A stretch of DNA of 64,000 nt from NCBI GenBank assembly GCA_029851415.1, contig CM056741.1:178109021-178173020 (forward strand), in the 5' to 3' direction. Below the pieces are notes generated by a model that did not search any database, was not told the origin of the DNA, and was given only the letters and a program-made list of their open reading frames with translations. Each line of letters begins with the position of its first letter. Position 1 is the first letter of the stretch. Both the position numbers and the translations under genes were made by a program. Below, piece after piece: positions 24,322-35,514 of the stretch. The stretch comes from Eretmocerus hayati. Its lineage: Eukaryota > Arthropoda > Insecta > Hymenoptera > Aphelinidae.

Positions 24322-26229
24322 ACACGGAAGAGACGTAAAGTTGAACAAAAATGTCAAGAAAAACCGCGTTCGTGGTCTTCTTCATCTTGACGTCCAGATG
24401 ACGAATCTTTTTTGAGCAAAATCCCAGATGATCCTATATTGAAATGCGAGTTGAATTGGCGAAAAGACGCTTCTATCATTATTTCGTCGTTACCACGAAA
24501 AATGCGTTTAGCCACTACAATGCATTGGGCAGTGAAAAATGAAGCGAGACAGGGGTTTAATGGGTGAAATATGATCTCAATCACTGCGATAAACTGTAGT
24601 TTGTGTCTTCGCTTGCCAGGCTAACAACGTTTTTTAATCTGATACATTTGACTGCGATTGTATTTGAATAGCCCAATGTAGGGACTCAATTCATTAAGTT
24701 GTGAAGTCTTGGGGACTCGTGGATGGCTAACAGCGCTCGTATACCATACTCATCCCATCAGAATCCGAAAAATGAAGTAATTAAGATTGAAATGTGTACA
24801 GTCATGAAGGTGTCGATACCTACATGGTCGGTTCCCAAATAATGATCTCAATTTTTTGGAGATGTTTTTTCTTCAGAAAATGTAATATTCTCGGCGATCT
24901 AAGTTCGAAGTCCCTCACCTCGTTCCGTCGGTTTCGATATGGGTCTCAAAATGCCTGAAGGCAGTTCTTAGAATACTCGGTTGGATGGTTAGAGCGTCAA
25001 GGAAGTTCAAAGAAACACGAAACTCTGTACGCCCCCGAGAAAAATGACGTAATCTCAGTTTTTCGTGCATCAGAAGATTATTCGTTTGTGCCCATATATT
25101 CAAATTGTACGTAATCTACATGAATTCTTGGATTCCAAAATGCGCTTTGGATTGATTTATCTTTGCCACGCCACTTTACTATTTACCAGATTGTTTTCAA
25201 TGGTGCAATAAGATCTGCACGAGAAGAATCATTCCCAGTCACGTTCAGACTTTTGTTTGAAAAAATACAGACCTTATGGATATTTCCACTCTCATTCAGA
25301 GTTGATTTATTGTCAAATCTCCAATCTTTGATCAAAATTTTGATAAAATATGTACATATTATTTATATTTATGATAACAATATCCTAGAATTATCTTTCA
25401 AACTTTCACACGCAACAACATGGTGGGGAATGAAGGAGTTGAGCTGGAAAATAAATACGCGACAGATAGGTACTATTATGAATTTTGAGATGAAGATCCA
25501 ACAGCTGCCTTTTTCAATTTTTCTGCATAGCTCGGAAACTGCATGGAATTTACTTTATAGCGATTCCAATGTTTGAGAAATTTCCTATGGATCGAGTCAA
25601 CAGCTTGTTCTGACCATGCTCCTAAGCCACCTTTCAAAAATGATGGCAATGTTCAAAATGATTCAAGATAATATGGATTTTAAAAGTTTGAGATACTTCG
25701 GCGCTGATCAGAGCCTTAGCGAGTCCATCAACAAATTTGTCAAGATCGAAATCTGTGATTTCATCAGAAAAACATCCAATGACTATAGCCTTGAATGCTG
25801 TAACAAGAGGAGTGAGTGTGATGCGAGTTTGACAAGCAAATTGAGTTTAATACCGTAAAGCGCTTTCGAATACAGCTGTTTGGTTCCATTCGATTAGTCC
25901 AATGATGCATCAGTTTGATCAAAATTTCTGAAATTCCGTCCAAGTACAAATCATAAATCGTGATTTTGGACAACATTCCACCTTTCAATCCCTATTTACT
26001 TTATTCTTATTGCCTCGTGCATTATAGTGGCTAGATGCGTTTTTCGTGTAATAGACGAATTAATGGATAAAGCGTTTTCTCTCCAATTTAACTTACATTT
26101 CAATTACGGATCAGCTACGATTTAACGCTCGAAAAAGATTCGTGATCTGGATGTCAAGACGAAGAAGACCACGTGCGCAGTTTTCCTTGACATTTTTGGT
26201 CAACTTCACGTCTCTTCCTACCCACCGTG
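24322..26229. mobile_element. Element with long terminal inverted repeats and dead ORF
   Basis: Arms of about 250 bp (24322-24570 and 25977-26229) are inverted copies with about a quarter of sites changed; shared blocks are AGAGACGT, AAATGTCAAG and GTGGTCTTCTTC. Reading inward, both arms can start MSRKTA(F/H)VVFF. The 1.4-kb interior holds a decayed minus-strand ORF at 25498-25988. The arrangement (inverted ends around one gene) is that of a DNA transposon, although the ORF family is not one for which I can state a catalytic mechanism. Confidence 0.6.
25498..25988 (-). pseudogene. Decayed ORF of a transposon-associated protein family
   Basis: Minus strand, reading from 25988 down. After at least one frameshift and one stop, a recognisable C-terminal block appears: TPLVTAFKAIVIGCFSDEI, then VSQTFKIHIILNHFEHC, then GAWSEQAVDSIHRKFLKHWN followed by RYKVNS. 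This order (TPK-HI-type motif, then GLG.(W/Y)SEQA.ESIH, then W.RYKV) is one I know from predicted proteins scattered through arthropod and cnidarian genomes, annotated as uncharacterised and behaving like transposon genes. The copy is dead: frames break near 25780 and at 25629. Its position between inverted repeats supports a mobile origin. The antisense plus-strand frames over this region are shadows. Confidence 0.55.
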
Positions 26230-27701
26230 AAAACGCACACGCAGATAAATAAACTCCCACACGATGAGAGATTCTTATAAAAAGATTATACGAAGTTACT
26301 CGTAAGTGTAAATTTTGAGGATTGCTCCTAATCCTATCCCGACTTCCTTCAAACACGTACATTGGAATTTAGACTGATTGTGGTTCCTGATACGCTCTAT
26401 GAATGTCATTTGTAAAGAATCCTGTCAACTTTAATTAAAGTTTCCACGAAATCTATCACTGTTGTCAACACCTCGACAGCAATCTATTCATGAAAAAAAA
26501 TGCGAATTTGTTTGTGTTAGAAACAATCCGGATCTGCAGATATAACAACAATGAATAAGGCACGAACGACGGTATTCCTATGGTTCGTGAAAACTGAGAG
26601 AATACGGTAGTATATTCGATATATATTTCACAAATGAGAGATGCGAGTGTACACAGATCTACGAGAGAGAATTTTCAGTTCTCGGAAAATACATTAGAAT
26701 TGCCTGTCAGCTTTCCACTGACGGAACACGTTATACATGAGTCAGGCGTGTGTTTCAAAATTTTTGTTCATAATGAGAGCAGTGCTAATTGTGCATACTC
26801 ATTCCACGATATTAAACTCATCCTCGTAGGTCCATATGCGATGCTGGTTCGTGTGCTTCTATCCAACAGACAGCTTTATTCATAGAGAATTTGTGATATC
26901 CTCCGGTGAAAACTTGTCTTTGATCTGGATGCGGGATTATGCATCTGCACTCAAGTTTTCACTTCTCCATAATGTTTGCCTTGCAATGTGTACCTATGTC
27001 CACTATAAATGCGGGAACGTGACACAGGCTTGCGCATACTTCAGAATATTCGCAATGAATGTGTGCTCGTCTACGTGCATTCGTTTTGAATGATCATTAA
27101 GATAGTCTCTATTCCTTTTTGTGACGTTATCTTTTTCTATGTCTCCTCCTTGTTCAATCTCGATTTTCGACAACATCTTCCGTAGAAATAGTATATCACT
27201 GTACTAGGTAGGGAATTTGGATTTCCGTGACTGTGTGATGATAATGCCGAGGTGAAGCCGAGGGATTGATATCACACTGTCATGAGCATCTCACTCCTCT
27301 GCCGAGTGTTATATACTATTTTTTTCTCCCCTCGACCCGTAACTACGTAGAAATTTCATTAATCAGTACAAAAATACGTGTTTGACCTTACTCCTGCAGT
27401 TGTTTACAATTTTGAATGGGTGGGCTGTACAAGCAGATGACCTCGCAGCTTTTACTATGCTCACTACTGCTGCATCTTGTAATATGATGTACTCGTCCAC
27501 AGGGAGATGAGAAGTTTTAAATTCACTGTATTCCAAAGTCGCCATGAACCTCTATCAAAATCTAGCCAACGATTATGTTCATCGAGCTTGCCAAGCAAAA
27601 CTCACAGAATATTTCGTTCAAATTCCAGATTGATTTTAATGCTCAATTTCACAAGAAATTCAAAGATATTCCGAAGTAATTCTTCTATTATCTTGATTTT
27701 C
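26230..27701. other. No recognised feature
   Basis: Short frames only. Around 27245-27320 there is a small GC-richer motif (GCCGAGGTGAAGCCGAGGG) of the kind seen in small MITEs, with no clear ends. Confidence 0.4.
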
Positions 27702-28019
27702 CTACGCAATAATATCCCTATTTACAGGAATCTTTGGATGATTTATATTTTCTAAATGGCCTTTCACGGGTTCGGGCATCTTTTGGCATACTGATGTGAA
27801 CTCGGGAACAAGCTTAAGTGCAATAGCTGAGACGGTCAGAGAACGATCGACATTCGTCGTGTTACTTGCACTAGAGTGCCGTAACTCATCGAGTGTGAGC
27901 GAGATGACAAATCTCGAACGGCCACTGCCCGTCACCTCATTGCAGTTCACTTCGTACTTGAGTTTACCCAAATTCCCATTAGCACAAGATTCTCGTATTA
28001 ATGGGTTCTTGCGACATCT
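27702..28019 (-). CDS. Candidate terminal exon of an unrecognised gene
   Basis: Minus strand: GTACATCAG makes a possible acceptor, followed by an open frame of about 105 codons ending in TAG at 27702-27704. The peptide includes RKNPLIRESCANGNLGKL and RSRFVISLTLDELRHSS. Base composition changes here: CpG and overall GC are higher than in the flanks up to about 28300, where the minus strand has a second coding-like frame (27998-28282, starting MACMSRALSAQRNS) in a different phase. Together they could be two exons, or one frame broken by an indel. The upstream end carries an ATAACCT...AGGTTAT inverted motif at 28286-28309. Product unknown. Confidence 0.3.
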   Translation of the reverse strand, partial: RCRKNPLIRESCANGNLGKLKYEVNCNEVTGSGRSRFVISLTLDELRHSSASNTTNVDRSLTVSAIALKLVPEFTSVCQKMPEPVKGHLENINHPKIPVNRDIIA

Positions 28020-28309
28020 CTGATGTACGCATTAAACTCGAATACGGAGGGCTGCTTTAAATGTAAAAATAGTTTTACATTTAGAACATCGACGATCGAG
28101 AAAAAATTTTTCCCCTCCCGGCGCGAAAGTACGTCCTTTCGGGATTCGTTTTTACCACGAAAGCTCGACTTTTGCTGCCGGCACGGGTCAACTCGTGCTC
28201 TGGTCGTCTGTCGAATTATGCTACATCTTTCGCTGCCTGCGCTGTTTCGCTGTGCAGAGAGCGCACGAGACATGCATGCCAAACATAACCTATCGAGGTT
28301 AGGTTATCA

Positions 28310-28865
28310 ACGTGTTTATTCATGATTTGTGTTTACTTGACAGGCGGTATCCTTTTACAAATACCTGATGCTTAAACAGAAAGCTCTCAGAAGCCGACTG
28401 TAGAGCAGGATTTCTAATACCCCATGACATAAATCGACAAGACACACAAAATACTCACTGTCAGTGGCAAGAGCTTAGGGCCATGATGATTCGGTGTGGA
28501 CACTACTTGGTATCAGACCCAAATTTGTTCATGTGATAATATCATTCAGCGTTCACTCACAAGACGTTTCACTTTATTATTTTTTTGCTCTCGTCCGCCC
28601 CGACCAGCCGAGCCTTTGCTGTCCGGGGCGCACGCTACATTGTATTGTTCGGAGAGTTGATTTTTTCGCGTCTGAAATCTACCACACCTCCCTTCGGACT
28701 TCATCGAATTCGAATTTACTAGCATTTACTTGTATCATTTGACGCTGTCTCAGTATTTCAGGATGTATATTTCGTTGATCTTTCATCTAATCTTCCACTG
28801 TCTATTCTCTCCCCCCATTGCCTTAACACATCTTCAATATGGATATGTCTCGAATTACACCAGGC
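28310..28865. other. No firm feature; one GC-rich hairpin
   Basis: A short GC-rich inverted motif (GCCCCGACCAGCC ... GTCCGGGGC) lies near 28596-28630. Nothing else was seen. Confidence 0.4.
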
Positions 28866-29666
28866 TCCCGAAAAAAGATGAGAACCTTTTTCCAAAGAGC
28901 GTACCTATACATCCGTACGTAAAATTGTACGCTAGATCCAAAAATGACATCAGTTTTACTCGGACAACTCCAAATTTTCGGAAGGATTGAGAAAGCCAGA
29001 TATTGAACGTTTGAGTTCGAAATCTGATAGAAGAAGAAAATTCACGCCTAAATATGGATTTCCGGAAAATGGATCACAACCGGAAAATCATTTCCGGTTG
29101 TGATCCTGATCAAGGACCCAGGGCGACACTCGTGATCAAGAACTCCATGTTGAACTCGTGATCAAAGACTCAATTTGGTATTCATGATCCGAAGCTGTAT
29201 GTCGAACTCGTGACCGAGAACTCAATGTGGTATTCGTGATCCAGGACTCAGAGGGGCATTCAAAATTTTATTGAACACCAGATAGGGATTATCGCTCTTA
29301 GTTCTTGATCACGAATGCCACATTGAATTCTCGATCACGAGTTCAACATGCAGTTTCGGATTATGAGTACCAAATTGAGTCTTCGATCACGATTTCTACA
29401 CGGGGTTCTTGATCACTAGTGTTGCTCTGGATCCTGGATCAGGATCACAACCGGAAATGATAATTTTCCGGAAGTCCCATATTTGTGCGTGAAATTCCCT
29501 CTTCTTTCAGAATCCGAAGTCAGAAGTTCAAAATCTGACTTTCTTAATTCTTCTCGGCAGTTTGCAGTTATCCGGGGAAACCGATGTCACTTCCGGATTG
29601 AGCGCACAATTTCACGTAAGGATATACAGGTACGGTATCTGGGAATGGGTACTCTTCTTCTTTCGT
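28866..29666. mobile_element. Foldback with 26-bp tandem repeats, copy 1
   Basis: Outer arms (28866-29105 and 29446-29666) share GAAAAT...CCGGAA blocks and AAATTGTRCGCT. Inside lies a second inverted region made of degenerate 26-bp tandem units (about 29133-29262 and, inverted, 29295-29430), each of the form ACTCGTGATCAAGAACTC. A sharp stem CACAACCGGAAA...TTTCCGGTTGTG lies within 29075-29105 and its inverse recurs at about 29446. The same unit and the same outer arm sequence occur at 50303-51180. Confidence 0.8.
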
Positions 29667-30020
29667 GGGCCAGTATTGTCTATGAACAATTCGAATATTT
29701 TGGGGAATTCCCCATAGCGACACGGTAGCACAAGTTGGTTAATGACTTCGATGTTGCAAGATCTCCATTGGTTTGTAGTTGAGATCGTCCGAAACTTCAT
29801 TTTAGGATCATTATCAGCCAGTGATTACTCATAATAAAACGTTTAACATTGAAATCCTCACCATTCCATAAATACGCTGCTAAATGATATTAGCAGAATA
29901 CTTTCTCACGTCGAAATGTCCCTACCGTTGTAGACCAATAGACTATAATTTTTAAATTACTCATCAAATTCACCAATCGTTTTTTCATTGATAGAAGATT
30001 CATGATTCAATTGGTAGAGA
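29667..30020. repeat. Short dispersed repeat, copy 2, in plain sequence
   Basis: 29867-29925 matches 22716-22770. The rest of this interval shows nothing. Confidence 0.5.
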
Positions 30021-30947
30021 TACACTACCGGTCAAAAGTTTAAGCTCACTCAAAAATTTTTTTTTCAATTTTGTGAGTTGAACTACTCGGCTCTATTTGA
30101 CCGTAGAGGACTCTTCCGGAGCTCATTTTAAAGGTTTTTTCACGTACTTTAAGATGGCACAATTCATTTTTATCCTTACGGATCGGGATCTTTCCAATTT
30201 GAGCTGGGAAAAGTGTCAATTTCAACGATTTTTCAGAGAATCTTTTGGCTCCTGCCAATTTGAGCCACATGAATGTTTCAATATGGGAGTTGTGGGATAT
30301 GAAAGTACCAGTCTAGAGCTTCAAAATCCGTTTTTGAACGCCCCTCTACGCCACTTCCAGTCCAAGCTATGACACTTTCTCTGAGGGAAGATTTTTGGCA
30401 AAAACTAGCACCTGGATTCAAAAATGACGAGAGAATTCACTATTTGGAGCATATTTCAAAGGTTTCTCGTTTCCTCAATCAAGATATAGATAAAAGATGA
30501 CAGAAATGATGATTATACTTCATAAAAATGTGTCTTTGTATCTCTCTCGAATTGGAGTGCTAGTTTTTCCGAAAAATCTTCCCTCAGAGAAAGTGTCATA
30601 GCTCGGACTGGAAGTGGCGTAGAGGGGCGTTCAAAAACGAATTTTGAAGCTCTAGACTGGTACTTTCGTATCCCACAACTCCCATATTGAAACATTCATG
30701 TGGCTCAAATTGGCAGGAGCCAAAAGATTCTCCCAAAAATCGTTGAAATTGACACTTTTCCAAGCTCAAATTGGAAAGATCCCGATCCGTACGGATAAAA
30801 ATGAATTATGCCATCTTAAAGTACGTGAAAAAACCTTTAAAATGAGCTCCAGAAGAGTCCTCTACGGTCAAATAGAGCCGAGTAGTTCAACGCACAAAAT
30901 CGAAAAAAAATTTTTTGTGTGAGCTTAAACTTTTGACCGGTAGTGTA
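30021..30947. mobile_element. Tc1/mariner-type foldback, copy 1
   Basis: Ends are TACACTACCGGTCAAAAGTT read inward on both sides, with TA at each terminus as in Tc1/mariner insertions; this end sequence is typical of Tc1-like elements. Arms of about 390 bp (30021-30411 and 30560-30947) flank a unique loop of about 150 bp. No transposase is present. The second full copy (45110-46036) is inserted in the opposite orientation, and a fragment lies at 14622-14739. The arm frames of 74-91 codons are mirror shadows. Confidence 0.9.
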
Positions 30948-31189
30948 GATATGAATGAAAATTACACATCAACCAATTGACGGAAAATGATGAAAAAATG
31001 GTTGTTTAGGTGACGCACAATTTGATATGTTAATTTTGAGAAAAGATATTTGAATATAAAATAATCGATTTTTGGAAAATTTTGACATTTCTATTTTCGA
31101 AGAGTCATTTATCGAGAACTGTTTAATAGATTGAGCTATGAATCCTTTCAGCACATCTTTGCATGGTGTTTTACGACTCACATAAATTT
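30948..31189. other. No recognised feature
   Basis: AT-rich sequence without visible repeats. Confidence 0.45.
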
Positions 31190-31490
31190 AAGAAAGATCG
31201 GTCGAAAGGATGAGGAGAAACCGTAGACGAAAAATCAAGTTGCACAGACACACATACGAATGGCCACGGACAACAACAGAGAAAGTTAAATTGGTGGAGG
31301 ACCAGGGATAAGCCCCTGGAGGAAAAACCGTGACTTACAATAGGAAGATTTCGGCGAGAGGAGCAAAATGGTGAAAGCCGATTCGCTATGGATAAAGATT
31401 TTTAGGATCGAAAATTGATTTGAGTGAAAAAATTGAGCAAAAATATCTTGTCACGAATACAACTCTTTCTCATTGAGAAAGCAATACTTA
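31190..31490 (+). repeat. Unoccupied paralogue of the 34.6/39.3 kb target
   Basis: The first half (GATCGGTCGAAAGGATGAG onward, with GTAGACGAAAAAT and CACACATACGAATGG) resembles 34635-34710; the second half (GGAGCAAAATGGTGAAAG, ACGAATACAACTCTTTCTC) resembles 39365-39480. In those locations the two halves are separated by the 4.5-kb nested complex. The parent repeat is unidentified. Confidence 0.65.
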
Positions 31491-33345
31491 TATCTTCCTA
31501 TCCACAATGGCTAATTTTCTTCAATGCCTACAATAAAAACATCTAAGTGGTTTTGTGATACCTTGAAAGAGAAATCCAAACCGTTGAAATTATCTGGCGG
31601 TAACGTCCATTCTCCTTTGGAAAAAGCGAAAAATTTGCGGAAAATTTCTCAAAACTCATCTGGTAGTTTAAAACCAAGGATCAAACTCGATTTTCGAAGA
31701 GATAATCAAATTTTACTATGAGAAAAAGTATTCCCAAAATTTTATTGAGATTCGGTAATGAGAACAAAAATTAGAAAGTAATATCACGGAACCTCTTATA
31801 TTTTGGATTATTGACAGAAAAATGAACCCACATGGCATATTTTGATAGTCTTTTTTCAATGCGTCCCAGTATCTTATTCCATTCCAAAGCAGTTTTAGTG
31901 TGGAAAAGTCATCATTCTTCCCATAGAAGGAAAGTAAAAAATTTTCATTAATCTACTCACCAGCTACGCTCATTTGTTCCTCATATTTTGAGGTATAGAA
32001 TCGGGGTAAAGTCATAAAGGAAATATTTAGAGCATGCTTATTCGACCATTGATTTCACATGGAATTATTTAGAAGCGAACTTTGGTTAGAATAGGAATTT
32101 TTCAACTTATTCTTCGCATATCCCATCTCAATGAAATGCCTCATAATCAAACTATGTCATGTAAGTTACCATCCTGCAGAAATACTTTTTGGCTGTGTTC
32201 AAAATCTCTGGCTGTGGTATCACTATCTCAATGCGATATGTAAACTCACACGATTCTCATTTTCCTTTGACTCATCGGGTACCCATTATAATATATCGTG
32301 AAATCCAACAAGTGAGAATCAAGTTCCAGGAGAGTTCAAATCAAGTCACAGATCCATACCATCAATGTACAAGATATAACACGTCCCTAGAATGTCGAAT
32401 CGAAAATCACGCGTTTCTGCTCTCTATATTCCAAAGTCGTTCTCACGAATAATCACCAGTGCGGAAAATCACGGCTCAAAGGACTGATATTTCGCAGATA
32501 GGCAAGAGAAATGATATCTCCTGTGAGGCTCTTCTCTGTTGAAACACTATGTGTATAGATGAAACTCTGCTGTGCATTCGAATATATTCACGAGCCACTC
32601 TCGTATTGGAGTATATGGTCCTCGTTTTGAAGTTCGATAATTTGGGATGCTGTGAATAACGATATACATGTACGTGGTTGCAGCAGCAGTGACAAGAGCA
32701 TCAACGAGTAAGTATCATATAGATATATCATATAGATATATATTCACATTCCATGTTGTGCTGGTATATAGTTTCCCTAACGTACAGAATCCATATATTC
32801 CTGATGTGTACAATTTCACCATCTCGATGAAGCTCTCTCGATTCGAGTATCCAATGCTCGTCGCACCGGAACAAAGAGAGACACAGAGACACAGAGGTTA
32901 TGAGAGATGGATAGATAGAATAGGCAGAGTCAAAGTGCATACGTTTCAACAAGTTGGCATTGGGATGGTTCGAAGGTTTCATGTACATGTATATATATGT
33001 AGCCTGAGTGACTCCATCAGTGACGACAAGTTGATTTGTACGACTAGTTTGTCTTCTATGTGTTGGAGAAATTGCTCAATGTTGATCATTGAGTAATCGG
33101 CAGCGGATGAACTTTGGACTTTGTTTGACCAGAGGCTGTATTATGGTATTATACAATATGGCAATCTGATGAAATGTTGAGTTGCAATTTTGTATTATTG
33201 AGCGTTTCAATTGTAACTGAAAGCTATACAGATTTCATTTCGTGATTCTTGCTTGTGATGATTCATTCCGTAGAAACTAGAATATTGAGATGTTAAATAG
33301 TTGCATGCACATGAGGTATCCAGGAAACCCACGTCCACTTCAGAG
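31491..33345. other. No recognised feature
   Basis: Contains a 142-codon plus frame (32668-33096) without recognisable motif and AT-rich microsatellite-like TATAGATATATCATATAGAT at about 32717-32740. Confidence 0.4.
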
Positions 33346-33522
33346 TTAGGGTGCTTTTTCACGACGCAAAAGTTTTCCCTCTACATCCGTGTCTCGCTGT
33401 TGGAGTAAGAGAGACAATCCCCTCCTTCAGGGTCACTAGACCAACAGTCTCTGTCTCTTTTGCTCCAATGACGTAAGATGGGCTGTGGGGAAAAAATTTT
33501 CGGACGTGAAAAGGCACTCTTA
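33346..33522. mobile_element. Small foldback MITE
   Basis: Ends TTAGGGTGCTTTTTCACG and, inverted, TAAGAGTGCCTTTTCACG; arms of about 75 bp with TTTTCCCC and TCTCTTWCTCCAA blocks mirrored. Flanking duplication unclear. Confidence 0.7.
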
Positions 33523-34634
33523 TTCTTTTCTTGGAGTGGTGAAAAATGTACCTATGTGACCATTTGTTGCTTATGGAAATGTGCCACCATGTATTCTGAC
33601 TAGTGCACCACTTAAAAAGCTTCTCGATGTCACAAAATAACTCAAAAAGTTCGTGAAATAGCCAATTTCAGCAAAAGAGGCCTTTTTCATACACTGTGCG
33701 TAAAAGTGCACTTTGCGCACAGTTTGTCGACTTTTACTCACAGTTTATCGAAAAATATAGTTAGATACACGGGCTTAATACCTATTATTCGTATCCTCGT
33801 GATGATTCCGACCCTCGCCTACGGCTCGGGCCAAAAAACGCATCACTCGGACGCGAATACAACGTTTTACGCCCTTGTATCAAAATGTACTATTCCTCCC
33901 GAAGACTCGTTCTATTTCTCATTTTCATCCAAAAATGATATTATATTTGAAATTACAAAAACTGCCAGATTCTATAGAAATTATGACAAAAATACATCCG
34001 TTGAAGTTTTAGGCCGATATCTTAACTTCTCTTAAAATGAGAACAAATCCGGATCTTGCACAAAAAATAAAACACAGAGTACCTGCCAAAATTAATGGAT
34101 CATCTATGGTCTCACTGAATCCATGATTACACCCACCATTGTACAGGAATTTTGAGAAAAGCTTTTTAAAGATCACAAAAGAAATCTATCGATTCATGTG
34201 TTTTTAACATTTTTGAAGACAAAAAGAGTGACCTTGATCAACGCGCATTCGTACTCTCCCGCAATCTAGACCAGAATCGCGATTTCACCTTCGTTGTGAA
34301 TGTGTTGAGGAGATATCAGGGGCGGCACCAGTTTCTTTCATCTTGCTCTATCGTACGGCAAAGATTCATGATACAAATATTATGCCAAATAATATCGATG
34401 TGAAATTATTTCATCTTCCAGAATATTTCAAATATTCTGAAAGATGAAAGGAAAAAAGGATGGTAATTCGAAAAATGACTCGAGTTTACGGGAAAGTAAT
34501 TACACCATCTTGTAGCTGAAGTCAAGAATGACGTTTTGACTCATTATAAGGTCATAAAAAGGTAGGTTACGAAAGGAAAAAATAGGTTATGAAAAGGTAG
34601 TTGTCTATCACTCGTATGAATTTCAGAAATATTG
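33523..34634. repeat. Two small hairpins in otherwise plain sequence
   Basis: 33788-33860 is an imperfect inverted repeat around CGACCCTCGCCTACGGCTCG. 34409-34450 is a 42-bp hairpin (TTTCATCTTCCAGAATATTT and its inverse). No coding signal. Confidence 0.5.
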
Positions 34635-34710
34635 ATCGAAGGGTTGAGTAGAAAGCGTAAACGAAAAGATTCAACACACACATTCACTTACAGACACGGA
34701 TAATGGCCGA
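34635..34710 (+). repeat. Left half of a split repeat
   Basis: Resembles 31190-31280 (GATCGAAGGGTTGAG, GTAAACGAAAAGATT, ACGGATAATGGCC). Its continuation is found only beyond the nested complex, at 39365-39480. Confidence 0.6.
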
Positions 34711-35089
34711 CTAAGATGAATTTTTCATAACCCTAACCTAAAAATGCCGCGTTTAAATAGGATTTTATAATCCGGTCCGCGTAGGACCTTTTGTTGTACC
34801 GTCTGCGTACAGCCACAAGAATTGAGCCATTGAAAGTGTGTGAAAACGACAATTGATTCCCACCCCAGGTAGGCACTGTACGTGCTATACAAGCCGAGTA
34901 ATGAATTTTCAAAAAAATTAATTTGCAAGAGGTTTTGTACCGGTTTTCATACAGTGCCCACCTTATGCTCATTTGAAAGCTTATCGAGCGTGCATTGAAG
35001 TAAAAATAAGGTGGGCACTCTAGGTATGGTTGGTATCAGGTAAACAAGGGGTCAAAGGTCGAAATTTTGAGAGAAAATGGTTAAAAATG

Positions 35090-35512
35090 CGATTTTTGCC
35101 GTTTAACTGAAAAACGATGCCATTTATCGAAATTCAGTACCACAGGAGTACTTTTTGGTTCGTCTTTTGAAACCTACAATTTCCATACCCGTAGCTTTTC
35201 TCAGAAGATCGTCGTGTCTGAGGTAACGCGATAGACCTCGTGAGGCACGGCTCCTCGGACGATTTTTGCCGTACAACTCGAAAACGATAGCATTTATCGA
35301 AATTTCACAACAATACTTCTTTGTTCGTCTTTTTGAAACCTACGACTTGCATACCCGTAACTTTTCTCAGAAGATTGTGGTGTCTGAGATAATCGCGATA
35401 GACGGTGTAAGGCATGGCTTCTCAGACGAGTTTTTGCCTTTTGACTCGAAAACGATGGCATTTACCGAAATCATACAGGAATACTTTTTTGTTCATTTCG
35501 TCAAAATCTGCA
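35090..35512 (+). repeat. 170-bp tandem units, left block
   Basis: Units start near 35090, 35260 and 35427 with CGATTTTTGCC and contain AACGATGGCATTTATCGAAA and TGATAATCGCGATAGAC-type blocks. The third unit is cut by the insertion at 35515 and resumes at 37228. Confidence 0.85.
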
Positions 35513-35514
35513 AT

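Noticed and set aside
28286..28309. ATAACCT/AGGTTAGGTTAT as telomere-derived sequence
   Set aside because: Only a single short inverted motif, not a tandem TTAGG array.
32668..33096. 142-codon plus-strand frame
   Set aside because: Overlaps a 86-codon antisense frame, includes microsatellite-like sequence, and has no recognisable motif.
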